From Sulfuricurvum sp. (GTDB lineage Bacteria; Campylobacterota; Campylobacteria; Campylobacterales; Sulfurimonadaceae), in assembly GCA_028714915.1 (NCBI GenBank), contig JAQTLL010000002.1, positions 62,001 through 126,000 of the forward strand: a stretch of 64,000 bases of DNA. The letters run 5' to 3'. Numbering within the stretch: position 1 is the stretch's first letter; each line of letters opens with the position of its first letter. Positions 8,812 through 18,150 of this stretch are shown here, one piece after another. The notes beneath the pieces are model-generated. The model was not told the origin of the DNA and made no database searches. It worked only from the letters and a program-made list of their open reading frames with translations. Made by a program: the position numbers and the translations under genes.

Positions 8812-10062
8812 CTAGAGCAGTATAAGTGCCGTTGCCGTGAAGGCACCGATGGAGATTAGATAGTACATAAAGACAAAACGAAACAGTTGTACTTTCCCCA
8901 GAAAAAGGACCAATGCCGTCTTGGTCAGGGTATTGGTAATGATAGCGATTAAAATTGCATGGTGCGCTGTAACCGGATTCAATCCGTTTTTAGCTAACGA
9001 AGAGAGTGATAAGACGATTGCATCAACATCGGCAATCCCCGATAGAGAAGCAATCGCATAGACCCCCATATTTCCTGTATAAATATTGGCGAGTTTGATC
9101 AGGGCAAGAGTGACACCAAAGATAATGCCCATAATCAAGGCTTCTTTAATATCAAAAGGATTTTTAAACTCTATGTTTTGGGGAATCTCTTCACGTCTTG
9201 AAGTGAGGTATAGCATCCCTATGTATCCAAATCCGCAGAGGGATCCGATAGCAATGGGGAGGATAAAGGAGCGCGTCAGCTCAGGATTGATGACCCACAT
9301 CTCGATACCGGCACGGATCAGCATCATTGAGGAGGCCAGAGCAATTCCTATCGCAACATTTTTGGCTAAAAAGCCGTTTTGATGTATCCGTCGCGCCATA
9401 TTCATGGCAACGGCAGTTGAGGAGACAAGCCCGCCAAAAAGTCCTGCTACTCCGATCCCGTGTGTCGCTCCCAAAAGACGGATGGCAATGTAGCCAAAAA
9501 ATGAGATTCCTGCGACCAAGACCACCATTATCCAGATACGATAAAGATTGACCAAACCCATAGCATCGATTGGTTTATCGGGGAGTATCGGGAGGATGAC
9601 AAAAGTCATGATCATAAACAAGATGGCTGCGCTGAGGTCTTGTTTGGTGATAGTTTGTTTGTATTCTTGGACGGTATCTTTGATATTGAGGACAAACAAG
9701 ACAATGATGGTAATAAAAACAGGAAAAAGGGGCGGAACAAAATAGAGCATCGCTCCGATGATAAAAGTGATCAGCGCGGCAAATTCGCTAGTTGACCCTT
9801 TTTCAGAGACAGCCATACTGTTGATGACGTATGCAGCAACAAGCAATATCCCTGCTGCCGCTGATGCAACAAGGATAAAATAGGGGGAAAATGAGGTAAA
9901 CCATGAGGATAAATAACCAAAAAGGGCAATCATCGAAAAGGTTCGTGCTCCTCCGAAATCTTCGATTTTATGTGAATAGATGGTATGCATTTCACGTTGT
10001 AAGCCGATAAGAAAACCCAGTACGAGAGAGAGGATACTGTTTTGAATAAATAACGGGTCCAT
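8812..10062 (-). CDS. MgtC/SapB-type DUF4010 polytopic membrane protein
   Basis: 416 residues with an N-terminal MgtC/SapB-like four-helix segment (GFLIGLQREM, then GGARTFSMIALFGYLSSW) followed by a DUF4010 membrane region, in all about 11-12 hydrophobic helices. The motif SGIADVDAIVLSLSSLA near residue 345 is typical of the family. Members have been linked to magnesium or growth under Mg limitation, but transport activity is unproven. SD AGAGGATATAGGA precedes the ATG. Stands alone, divergent from the GGDEF-EAL gene. Confidence 0.85.
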   Translation of the reverse strand: MDPLFIQNSILSLVLGFLIGLQREMHTIYSHKIEDFGGARTFSMIALFGYLSSWFTSFSPYFILVASAAAGILLVAAYVINSMAVSEKGSTSEFAALITFIIGAMLYFVPPLFPVFITIIVLFVLNIKDTVQEYKQTITKQDLSAAILFMIMTFVILPILPDKPIDAMGLVNLYRIWIMVVLVAGISFFGYIAIRLLGATHGIGVAGLFGGLVSSTAVAMNMARRIHQNGFLAKNVAIGIALASSMMLIRAGIEMWVINPELTRSFILPIAIGSLCGFGYIGMLYLTSRREEIPQNIEFKNPFDIKEALIMGIIFGVTLALIKLANIYTGNMGVYAIASLSGIADVDAIVLSLSSLAKNGLNPVTAHHAILIAIITNTLTKTALVLFLGKVQLFRFVFMYYLISIGAFTATALILL

Positions 10063-10282
10063 TCCTATATCCTCTTTTTAAGTTCGAGTACAATGAATAT
10101 GAGATGATTATAGCGTATTCTGCTCACATAGAGGATGGGACGATTGCGTGCCGCCTTTTTTATTTGCAGATGCTTATTTGTTGGCTATTTTAATTAATTT
10201 ATGATAAAAGAAGGGTAGAATAATAGGGTATAAGTAGATAAAAATAAGACAATAAAAAATAATAAACTAAAGCAGGGGGATA

Positions 10283-12745
10283 ATGTTTTTGAATACTTAC
10301 CAAAAATTGCCGCAATCTTTAAAACAAGCAGTAAATTCGGTAGATGCTTTCATCGGTAAGAGCGATACTGCCCCCAAACCGATACTTCGTCGTCTTATGA
10401 TTATTTTGTTTGGTATGACTTCGGTATTTGCGGTAGGCTTTGGAATACTGTTGGTTCAACAATATCAACATCATCTGCATGATATGTTTCAAAGTCAAAG
10501 AGAAGAAGTTGTAAGCGATTTTAAAGGGCTGCTCAATCAGCAAGTATCGGGTATGACGATGGCATTACAGCCTATCGCGGCAAATGCTGATGTAAAAAAA
10601 GCTCTGCGTGAGGGAGATGTTAATCGCCTTTGGGCGGATTGGCACAGTGTGTTTGGTGAGATGAAAACAAAGAGTCACCTTACCCATTTTTATTTTTTTG
10701 ATAAAAACCGTATATGTCTGTTGCGGGTGCATAATCCTGCAAAACGGGGAGACCTTATTAACCGTTTCACGGCTCTTGAGGCAGAGTGGACCCGAAAAAC
10801 GGCTTCAGGTATTGAAATCGGTCCTTTGGGTACCTTTACCTTGCGGGTAGTGCAGCCGGTGTTTGACGGCACGGAACTGATAGGGTATGTGGAGTTTGGC
10901 AAAGAGATCGAGGATGTGCTGAAGACGCTTCATTCCAAAACTCATAATGAGATTGCCCTGATAATTGGCAAAAAGTATTTGAAGCGGCAGGCGTGGGAAG
11001 AGGGGATGCGTATGTTGGGACGCAAGGGAGATTGGAATCAGTTACAAAATGACGTAATTATCTATACCTCTTTTGGGAGACTGCCGGATGCTTTTGTATC
11101 AATAGCACAACATTCTCGTTACCGTGATGATAACAGCGACCAAGAAGTCTCTTCCCTCGGCAAGAGATGGCAAGTATCGATGACTCCCGTAGAAGACGTT
11201 TCGGGTAAAGAGATTGGCAGTTTGATGATTATGAATGACATTAGTATCGAGAGATCTGAATTTGCCTATTTTATTATATCTAATGCGACTGTCGGCATGG
11301 TTTTACTGGGAATAAGTTTTGGTTTTGTCTTTTTTCTGTTACGCCGCACGGACAGGAGCGTTTATCGTCAACAGACCAGTTTGCAAGAGAGTGAAGAGAA
11401 GATTAATACATTGGCTTTTTTCGATCAGCTGACAGGGTTACCCAATCAGGTCCTTTTGCTGGATCGGTTAAAACAGGCAATGGCCAGCAGTTCACGCAGT
11501 GAGAGTTATGGTGCATTGCTGTTTATTGATCTCGATAATTTTAAAGTACTTAATGATACGCTGGGGCATGATGTGGGCGATGCTCTTTTGAAACAAGTTG
11601 CGCACCGCTTGAGCTTATGCGTGCGGGAGGGGGATACTGTAGCACGATTTGGCGGAGATGAATTCGTCGTGGTATTATCGGGGCTTGGACTGAGTGAAAC
11701 GGCGGCGGCGGTTGCAAGCGAGATGGTTGCCGAAAAGATTCTTGTATCGTTAAATCAAAGCTATCTTCTCACTAGAGCTTCTCATCGCAGTACGGCCAGT
11801 ATTGGGGTGACGTTGTTTAAAGGCGACCTCTCTTCTATTGATGATTTGATGAAGCAAGCAGATCTTGCAATGTATAAATCCAAGGAAGCGGGACGAAACG
11901 GTCTTAGTTTTTTTGATCCGAAGATGGAATCGGTACTCAAAGAGCGTACGATATTAGAGGAGGATTTGCGAAGAGGAATTGATGAAAAGCAATTTTTACT
12001 TTATTATCAAGCTCAGGTGATGGAGAATGGTTATATCTCAGGGGTCGAGGCACTCATTCGTTGGCAGCACCCCCAGCGTGGAATGGTATCCCCAATGGAG
12101 TTTATTCCTGTGGCAGAAGAGACGGGACTTATCCTCCCCTTGGGAGATTGGATCTTAAAAACCGCATGTGAACAGCTGGCATTATGGTCACATCATGAGG
12201 AAACTCAAGAAATGACGATAGCGGTGAATGTCAGTATTCGACAGTTTGCCCAAAAAGATTTCGTTGATCGTGTGTTGTCTGCCCTGGAAGCCAGCGGTGC
12301 TAATGCGCAGAGATTGAAGCTGGAGCTTACCGAGAGTCTTTTGGTTCACAATGTGGACAATGTTATTAAAAAAATGGTTGCGCTCAAAGCCGAAGGAATA
12401 TCTTTTTCATTGGATGATTTTGGTACGGGCTACTCGTCCCTTTCGTATTTGAAACGGCTGCCTCTCGATCAGCTGAAAATCGATCAAAGTTTTGTACGCG
12501 ATATTCTGACGGATACCAACGATGCCATTATTTGTCAATCTACTATTGCTTTGGCAGAGAGTATGGGACTTTCGGTTATTGCCGAGGGGGTAGAGACTCA
12601 AGAGCAGCGCGATATGTTGGCGAAGATAGGGTGTTATGCCTATCAAGGGTATTGGTTTAGCCGTCCATTGGCGCTAGAAGAGTTTGAGGTATTTCATAAA
12701 AGGGCGATGAGTGAAGTATCAGGTGAGAACCGTGATAAAAAATAA
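10283..12745 (+). CDS. Membrane sensor di-guanylate cyclase/phosphodiesterase (Cache-like, GGDEF, EAL)
   Basis: 820 residues. Transmembrane helix at about 33-55, a periplasmic double-Cache-like domain (about 60-320, with LLRVHNPAKRGD), a second helix near 330-350, then GGDEF (RFGGDEF, preceded by the REGD inhibitory site) and EAL (EALIRWQHP, DDFGTGYSS, AEGVE). All catalytic signatures of both domains are present, so it may be bifunctional or GTP-regulated. The periplasmic motif is shared with the next gene, suggesting related ligands. SD AGGGGGA before the ATG. The 220 bp upstream, shared with the divergent DUF4010 gene, hold no other gene that I can see. Confidence 0.9.
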   Translation: MFLNTYQKLPQSLKQAVNSVDAFIGKSDTAPKPILRRLMIILFGMTSVFAVGFGILLVQQYQHHLHDMFQSQREEVVSDFKGLLNQQVSGMTMALQPIAANADVKKALREGDVNRLWADWHSVFGEMKTKSHLTHFYFFDKNRICLLRVHNPAKRGDLINRFTALEAEWTRKTASGIEIGPLGTFTLRVVQPVFDGTELIGYVEFGKEIEDVLKTLHSKTHNEIALIIGKKYLKRQAWEEGMRMLGRKGDWNQLQNDVIIYTSFGRLPDAFVSIAQHSRYRDDNSDQEVSSLGKRWQVSMTPVEDVSGKEIGSLMIMNDISIERSEFAYFIISNATVGMVLLGISFGFVFFLLRRTDRSVYRQQTSLQESEEKINTLAFFDQLTGLPNQVLLLDRLKQAMASSSRSESYGALLFIDLDNFKVLNDTLGHDVGDALLKQVAHRLSLCVREGDTVARFGGDEFVVVLSGLGLSETAAAVASEMVAEKILVSLNQSYLLTRASHRSTASIGVTLFKGDLSSIDDLMKQADLAMYKSKEAGRNGLSFFDPKMESVLKERTILEEDLRRGIDEKQFLLYYQAQVMENGYISGVEALIRWQHPQRGMVSPMEFIPVAEETGLILPLGDWILKTACEQLALWSHHEETQEMTIAVNVSIRQFAQKDFVDRVLSALEASGANAQRLKLELTESLLVHNVDNVIKKMVALKAEGISFSLDDFGTGYSSLSYLKRLPLDQLKIDQSFVRDILTDTNDAIICQSTIALAESMGLSVIAEGVETQEQRDMLAKIGCYAYQGYWFSRPLALEEFEVFHKRAMSEVSGENRDKK

Positions 12746-14567
12746 TTTAAAAACAAAAATATTACTGACGCTTAGTTCTGTTATTTTTGGTGTTGCAATG
12801 ATTGTAACGATGTACAATATTATTCATGATAAAGAGCAAAATGATATTCGTATGAAAGAAGCGTATGAGAGTGTTCGCCTAAATTATGAAGAAACAATTC
12901 ATGAAACCGTCCGTTTTTATGCCGCAAGGGCAAATGCCAATATGCAATCTCCCGATGTTCTCAATGCTTTCATATCGAGGGATCATGATAAGCTTTATGC
13001 GTTGATTTTGCCCCGATGGAAAGTGATGCAAGCCGAGAATCCCTCTTTGAGCGTTATGCAGTTTCACAATGCGGATGGAACTTCGTTACTGCGAATGCAT
13101 CAGCCTGCGGTGTATGGTGACTTGATTGCGGCGAAGCGGGGGATGGTTGCTTATATTCATAAGTATCATCAAACTATTTTTGGATTTGAAGAGGGGCGGC
13201 AAGGACTTGCTTTTCGCGTGCTTGTCCCGATTGTCAATGGGAATGTGTATGTGGGTGCGGTTGAATTTGGAATTTCAGCCCCTTTTCTTACCGAAAAGAT
13301 TTATCGTTATACAGCATATAACTCTTTTTTCCTTGTTCGTCAAGATTTTTTAGGGACATTTGCCCATATCGACCGCTATTTTCAAATAGGAGAGTATAAG
13401 GCAATCGATGTTTCACCAAAACTCTTACCCCTGTTGAGAGAGTATAAAAGTAAACATTCAGTTTTAGAAAACAGTATACTCGACCATCAACATAAGACGT
13501 TCGCGATGACAGCAGTACCTGTTCTCAATTATCTCAATCAACCAATGGGTGCCGTTATGTTTATCCGAGAAGTTCCTGATTTTTGGAGTCATGTGATGCA
13601 GATGATTCTGGCTGCTGCTCTTATCGCGTTGACGTTGATGATCACGTTGGGGCTGATTGTCGCTCGAGTGTATGATGAGATGACTAAAAAAATGAACTTT
13701 CAAGAGATGTATAATCAAACGATTCTCGATGCAATCCCTTCCCCCATTATCGTTACGGATGGTGATCAGCTTGTTGCCGCTAATCAAACTTTTTTAGAGT
13801 ATTTACACTACACGAGCATTGAAGAGTTTAAACGCAATCACGTGTGTGTTTGTGAATATTTTGAAGAAGGGGATACAGAGGATTTCCTGATGCCGACGCT
13901 CAATGACCAGCGCTGGACCGAATACATTATCGATCATCCGCTTATTCATCACAAAGCCAAAATCACGATGGAGGGGAAAACGACGATATTTGATGTAAAA
14001 CTTTCCGTGTTTCGGTTCAAAGAGGAGAGCCGATATGTTGTAATTTTTACCGACATTTCATCGATTCAGTCGATCTCTGTGACCGATGTGCTAACAGGAG
14101 TTGCCAATCGGCTCCATTTTACAATGGTGTATGAACACATAATCAATGTGACGCGTCGTGAAGAATATTCACTTGGAATAATATTTTTTGATATTGATCA
14201 TTTTAAACAGATAAATGATGATTACGGACATCTCACTGGGGATAAGATATTAAAGTATATTGCCGCATTGGTCAAACAAAAAATCCGTAAAAGTGATATT
14301 GTTGCCAGATGGGGAGGAGAAGAGTTTGTTGTATTGCTCCCCAATACTTCCCTTGAAGAGACTGTCTTGCTTGCTGAAAATCTCAGAAGTGCCATTGAGC
14401 AAGAACATTTTGAAGTGGTGGATAAAATAACGTGCTCATTCGGTGTGGCGGCTTTGGGTGAAAATGAATCAGGTGAAGCATTGCTCAAACGTGCTGATGA
14501 TCTGATGTATGAAGCCAAAGAACGTGGTCGAAACAGAGTTATTCACGCATTAAGCAACCCATTATAA
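12711..14567 (+). CDS. Membrane sensor di-guanylate cyclase (Cache-like, PAS-like, GGDEF)
   Basis: 618 residues. Helices at about 15-35 and 295-320 flank a periplasmic Cache-like domain (LLRMHQPAVYGD, close to the motif in the preceding protein). A PAS-like segment (about 345-455) precedes a GGDEF domain with RWGGEEF and an RKSD inhibitory site, so cyclase activity is expected. The GTG at 12711 lies inside the preceding gene, with AAAGGG six bases upstream; a second in-frame GTG at 12732 is possible. The 35-bp overlap implies translational coupling. This pair is probably a synthesis/degradation couple responding to the same class of signal. Confidence 0.88.
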   Translation: MKYQVRTVIKNNLKTKILLTLSSVIFGVAMIVTMYNIIHDKEQNDIRMKEAYESVRLNYEETIHETVRFYAARANANMQSPDVLNAFISRDHDKLYALILPRWKVMQAENPSLSVMQFHNADGTSLLRMHQPAVYGDLIAAKRGMVAYIHKYHQTIFGFEEGRQGLAFRVLVPIVNGNVYVGAVEFGISAPFLTEKIYRYTAYNSFFLVRQDFLGTFAHIDRYFQIGEYKAIDVSPKLLPLLREYKSKHSVLENSILDHQHKTFAMTAVPVLNYLNQPMGAVMFIREVPDFWSHVMQMILAAALIALTLMITLGLIVARVYDEMTKKMNFQEMYNQTILDAIPSPIIVTDGDQLVAANQTFLEYLHYTSIEEFKRNHVCVCEYFEEGDTEDFLMPTLNDQRWTEYIIDHPLIHHKAKITMEGKTTIFDVKLSVFRFKEESRYVVIFTDISSIQSISVTDVLTGVANRLHFTMVYEHIINVTRREEYSLGIIFFDIDHFKQINDDYGHLTGDKILKYIAALVKQKIRKSDIVARWGGEEFVVLLPNTSLEETVLLAENLRSAIEQEHFEVVDKITCSFGVAALGENESGEALLKRADDLMYEAKERGRNRVIHALSNPL

Positions 14568-14643
14568 AACCCTGTTGCAGCAAAGCTTTCTAAGGATTTT
14601 AGTCTCTCATTCTTTTAGAATGCCAAGTTTTTACGGAAAAAAA

Positions 14644-15858
14644 TCACTGCTTTCCGTAAATCAAAATTTTCCCATTTCTCCATCCCCAGACACCAAAGAG
14701 AATGATCCATGCGGTTACAGTAAGATCAAAAATCCAAGGATTAGCCCCTCCGAATCCAGTATCGATAGAGAGAGCTGCGCGTGCGAGGACAACCCCTTGT
14801 GTCAACCAGAAAAGCCAAATAGCAAGGGTGTCCGCATGTGGAGACTGTCCTGAGTGTCCTAACGTTACCCGTGTTCCAAATCCAATCAATACCGTTGTCA
14901 GAAATCCTAAAACCAGCAGATGCATCCCGATAAAAAGCAAAGATATATGGGCAAAATATTCAATTATCTGTCCCAATGCTCCTAAAAATAATCCTATTGG
15001 CAGCCAAAACAAAGCGAGATGAAGTATCCATACGATGGCAGGTGAGTTGAAAACAGGAAGTTTCCATCGCAAAAATTCCCGTAACAGATACAGTGAGAGG
15101 AGGATACTGACTGCGGCTTCAGCAAGAGGAATCATGAGTATATTCGAGAGGGTTTTTAAGATCAAGAGGGCAAAAACACTTTTGACAAAGTAGGGGGACC
15201 GAAAGTATATACTGTGGCTGAAAAAAGGAATCATTCGCTGTGAAACGGCAAAGGTAAGAAAAATCAAAAAAAGATTGACAATGACGGGAGCAATAAGCGA
15301 TAACGCATCGAAGGTTATTCCTAAAAGCTCAAGACCGTAGGCAATCATCCAAAGGGTATGCATCGCAATGCCAATACCGTGACTGATAAGTATCCAATAC
15401 GGATCTTGTTTTAGAGGAGATTGACCGTTTTTATAAATCCAATGCAATGTGAAAATGGCCATAGCATGGGCAAACAAAAGGATGCTCATCCCTATCCATG
15501 CCAGTGGGTTCCAGAGTAATGCCCCTGCGAAAAAGAGAGATGCTCCGATTTGATAAAGCCAAACAATTCGGACATAAACATCCCGTGGTACTGCCGTGCT
15601 CGTACAAAAGCGTGGGAAAGTTGTAAATAAAAAGCCATGAAAAAATTGGGTAAAAACAATAAAGGCGAGACTGTAAAGATGAAAAGCATTTTCGGGTACG
15701 GCGAGGGTTATTATCCCCTTGTGAGAAAGGGTAAAAATAACCATTGAAATAATCGCCCACAGTACACCAAAGAGAAAAAAAGGCTGATGAGGCTGGGATA
15801 AAAAAGAGTGTTTAGGCTGTGTTGAAAAATTGTGTTTAGGTTGTGTTGAAAAGGTCAT
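14644..15858 (-). CDS. nnrS: NnrS family haem-copper membrane protein
   Basis: NnrS proteins are polytopic haem/copper proteins that protect denitrifiers against NO stress. This one has 404 residues and about 12 hydrophobic helices; the family opening SQPHQPFFLFG is clear. I chose the ATG at 15858 because AAAGGAT stands 8-11 bases upstream. The longer frame (start 16002) would place the FNR-type box inside the coding region. The N-terminus carries an 8-residue tandem repeat (STQPKHNF, STQPKHSF) just before the conserved opening. A perfect TTGAT-N4-ATCAA box is centred 64 bp upstream. Confidence 0.88.
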   Translation of the reverse strand: MTFSTQPKHNFSTQPKHSFLSQPHQPFFLFGVLWAIISMVIFTLSHKGIITLAVPENAFHLYSLAFIVFTQFFHGFLFTTFPRFCTSTAVPRDVYVRIVWLYQIGASLFFAGALLWNPLAWIGMSILLFAHAMAIFTLHWIYKNGQSPLKQDPYWILISHGIGIAMHTLWMIAYGLELLGITFDALSLIAPVIVNLFLIFLTFAVSQRMIPFFSHSIYFRSPYFVKSVFALLILKTLSNILMIPLAEAAVSILLSLYLLREFLRWKLPVFNSPAIVWILHLALFWLPIGLFLGALGQIIEYFAHISLLFIGMHLLVLGFLTTVLIGFGTRVTLGHSGQSPHADTLAIWLFWLTQGVVLARAALSIDTGFGGANPWIFDLTVTAWIILFGVWGWRNGKILIYGKQ

Positions 15859-15915
15859 TATCGCTTTATCCTTTATAAAAGTATGAGAGTATAGCGCTAG
15901 AAAAGAGAAAATTGA

Positions 15916-15929
15916 TTGATTGTTATCAA
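15916..15929 (-). promoter_or_regulatory. FNR/DNR-type box of nnrS
   Basis: TTGATTGTTATCAA, a perfect palindrome, centred 64 bp from the nnrS start codon. Same form and spacing as the other boxes in this window, consistent with class II activation by a Crp/Fnr-family regulator. Confidence 0.8.
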
Positions 15930-16014
15930 TAATGGATTGATTCTTTTGTGATACAACTGAGATAATTGTTGTAATAAAAAAAATTAGTGGCTTAATTATC
16001 ACCGTAAATCAAAA

Positions 16015-16362
16015 TTATTTAAACTGTATTCTTTTTTTGACATCATATCTTTCAAAATAAAGTGGCAGCATTTGATCCAGAAGTGCTGGTGAGAGAGGTG
16101 GATGAAGGCCAAAACTTTTTAAAACCTGTGGCGGTAACGTAGAGCCTTGGATGGTAGGGTTTAGCAAATAAAGACGCATGGCTTTTTGAGAACGCTTAGT
16201 GGAACCGTGCGTTTGTAAATAGCGAAAATAGATCATTTCTAAATCAGGAATATTGGTGCTATGACACGTCACACACGCATGCTCAAAGCTCTCCTTGGCA
16301 AAAGCGGGCATGTTAAATAATAATAGAATACCTAAAACTAGGCGATAAGAGATTTTGGCCAT
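16015..16362 (-). CDS. Small exported protein with one haem c motif
   Basis: 115 residues with a signal peptide (1-22, ending AFA) and one CVTCH haem-binding motif near residue 30. The rest is basic and not a recognisable cytochrome c fold. A Met-rich or second haem motif is absent. Its start lies 25 bp inside the histidine kinase gene, so it is co-translated with the two-component system. It could be an accessory redox partner or a redox sensor feeding the kinase; that is inference. Confidence 0.7.
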   Translation of the reverse strand: MAKISYRLVLGILLLFNMPAFAKESFEHACVTCHSTNIPDLEMIYFRYLQTHGSTKRSQKAMRLYLLNPTIQGSTLPPQVLKSFGLHPPLSPALLDQMLPLYFERYDVKKRIQFK

Positions 16363-17495
16363 CGGATGATAAACTCGCTTCCTTGATTTTTAGCTGAATG
16401 GATCTCCAGTGTGAGATTGTACGTCTTGCATACCCGTATTACGATCTCCATTCCGATTCCAAGACCTGTTTCAAATGATTCTCCTCTCCAGTAGCGCTCA
16501 TGAATTTTTTGTTTTTCTACTTCGGACAATCCGATTCCACTGTCTTTGATACTTAAGTATTCGCACGTTAGGGTGAGAACAATTAGTCCTTTGGGTTTGT
16601 TATATTTGATGGCATTAGTAAGGAGATTGTTCAGCAGTCGATGAAAATCATCGGCATAAATGGTCAGTTTTATTTCGCTTAAATCGGTCATAACGGAGAG
16701 TTTTTTATACTCGATGAGTGTTTCGAGTAAAGATAGCTGTTCATGAATTAACGCTTTGATTCCTTCAGGTTTTGGAATAAGTGGATGGGGTCGAAAGTTA
16801 AGATAGACGAGATCTTCATAGAGTCCTGTAAGCGTTTTGGCACCGATGGAAATACGTTGGACAAAACGCTGGAGGGAGGGTTCGGTAATTTTTTCTTCTA
16901 AAATACGGGCATTGGAGAGAATAGCGGCAATAGGGGTGTTGAGATCATGGGTCGCGTGTTTGATAAAAGTATCGACCGTTTCAAAAGCATTTCGAGCCGG
17001 TTTTAAAGCAATTCGGCTTAACAGATACCCTACAAGTGCCATCATCCATAAAAGAGGGACAAATACCGATGTAAGACGGATGAGGATGGGGGTTGTTTCT
17101 ATCTTTTTAGAGATGACGATGGAGGTAACCCCCAAAAAATAAAGGGAAAAATCATGACGTGAGTAGAGTACATCTTTTTCCATCCATGTGATTTCACTCC
17201 AAGGCAGATTATGAGAGTATTGGGTGATTATAGGAAGATGATCGATGTCGTACAATCCGATCCTATAACCTTTCGTGTTGATTACAAGTTCGTCAAAATG
17301 ACGGAAATGATGATCTTTGAGCGTTTGTTCTAAATCTGAAAGATACCTATCCATATTCCGTGTTTCATCCGAGATGAGACGCTCTTTTTCTATCGTAAAA
17401 GCCAAAAAAGCAAGCAGTAAAAACAAGAGGAGGAGTGAACCAAGATACAGAATTCGAAATTGTCGAAGAGCCGCTTTTAAGGGCTTTTCATACAA
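16338..17495 (-). CDS. Sensor histidine kinase
   Basis: 385 residues. Helices at about 12-34 and 143-162 enclose a short periplasmic domain (about 110 residues). The dimerisation helix carries the phospho-acceptor His183 in HDLNTPIAA. The ATPase domain shows an N box (NNLLTNAIKYN) and G1 (DSGIGLS). The TTG start overlaps the response regulator stop by 8 bp; no ATG in this frame is better placed. Partner of the downstream-named regulator at 17488-18150. The signal is unknown; the neighbouring haem protein and export operon are candidates for its circuit. Confidence 0.9.
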   Translation of the reverse strand: MYEKPLKAALRQFRILYLGSLLLLFLLLAFLAFTIEKERLISDETRNMDRYLSDLEQTLKDHHFRHFDELVINTKGYRIGLYDIDHLPIITQYSHNLPWSEITWMEKDVLYSRHDFSLYFLGVTSIVISKKIETTPILIRLTSVFVPLLWMMALVGYLLSRIALKPARNAFETVDTFIKHATHDLNTPIAAILSNARILEEKITEPSLQRFVQRISIGAKTLTGLYEDLVYLNFRPHPLIPKPEGIKALIHEQLSLLETLIEYKKLSVMTDLSEIKLTIYADDFHRLLNNLLTNAIKYNKPKGLIVLTLTCEYLSIKDSGIGLSEVEKQKIHERYWRGESFETGLGIGMEIVIRVCKTYNLTLEIHSAKNQGSEFIIRWPKSLIA

Positions 17496-18150
17496 GACGG
17501 TACCCTATGGAGCGGATCGTTTGAACTTCTAATTCAGGCAGGGCTTTGCGAAAATTTTTAATATGGGCGCGAAGAGCATCAAACCCAGGATCGTTCCCAT
17601 ATCCCCACAGTGTATTGAAAAATTCATCGTAAGTTATCGCCTCTCCACGCTTGGATAAAAATAGCTTAAGGATTTCAAGCTCTTTGGTATGAAGAGCAAT
17701 CTCAATCCCTTCTGACGTGAAGACTTGCTGAGTAAGAGGGTTGTAGTGGCTATTTTTTGCTATTGGAAGGAGAGAAGATGATGTGTGAAAAAATGCCCTG
17801 CGTAGAAGATTTTTAAGACGTGCTACGAGTTCTGAGGGCTCAAACGGTTTTTTGAGATAATCATCACCACCGCTTTCAAATCCAAGGATGACGGCATCAG
17901 CAGAGCTTTGTGCCGTCAAAAATAAAATCGGTGTTCCAATATCATTGGATCGCATTTCTTTAGCTAAGTCAAATCCATTGCCATCAGGGAGATTGACGTC
18001 CAAGATGACAGCGGTAAAACGATTTTCATACAGAGCAATTTCAGCATCCTTAAAAGAAAAATAAGGGGTAACTTCAAATCCTTCAACACTTAGGATGTCA
18101 CTCACTGTATCGCTCAAAAGTAAATCATCTTCAATAAGAGCAAGCTTCAC
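17488..18150 (-). CDS. OmpR/PhoB-family response regulator
   Basis: 220 residues. Receiver domain with acidic pair D8-D9, phospho-acceptor Asp51 (ILDVNLPDG) and K101-P102. The C-terminal winged-helix domain (about 125-220) is of the OmpR type (KELEILKLFLSKRGEAITYDE). The GTG start at 18150 lies 20 bp inside the end of the glycosyltransferase gene. A palindromic region with 11-bp-spaced direct repeats upstream of 19107 is a possible target (see findings). Confidence 0.92.
   Translation of the reverse strand: MKLALIEDDLLLSDTVSDILSVEGFEVTPYFSFKDAEIALYENRFTAVILDVNLPDGNGFDLAKEMRSNDIGTPILFLTAQSSADAVILGFESGGDDYLKKPFEPSELVARLKNLLRRAFFHTSSSLLPIAKNSHYNPLTQQVFTSEGIEIALHTKELEILKLFLSKRGEAITYDEFFNTLWGYGNDPGFDALRAHIKNFRKALPELEVQTIRSIGYRLV

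Noticed and set aside
14568..14643. Terminator between convergent genes
   Set aside because: No convincing stem followed by a T run could be found in the 76 bp.
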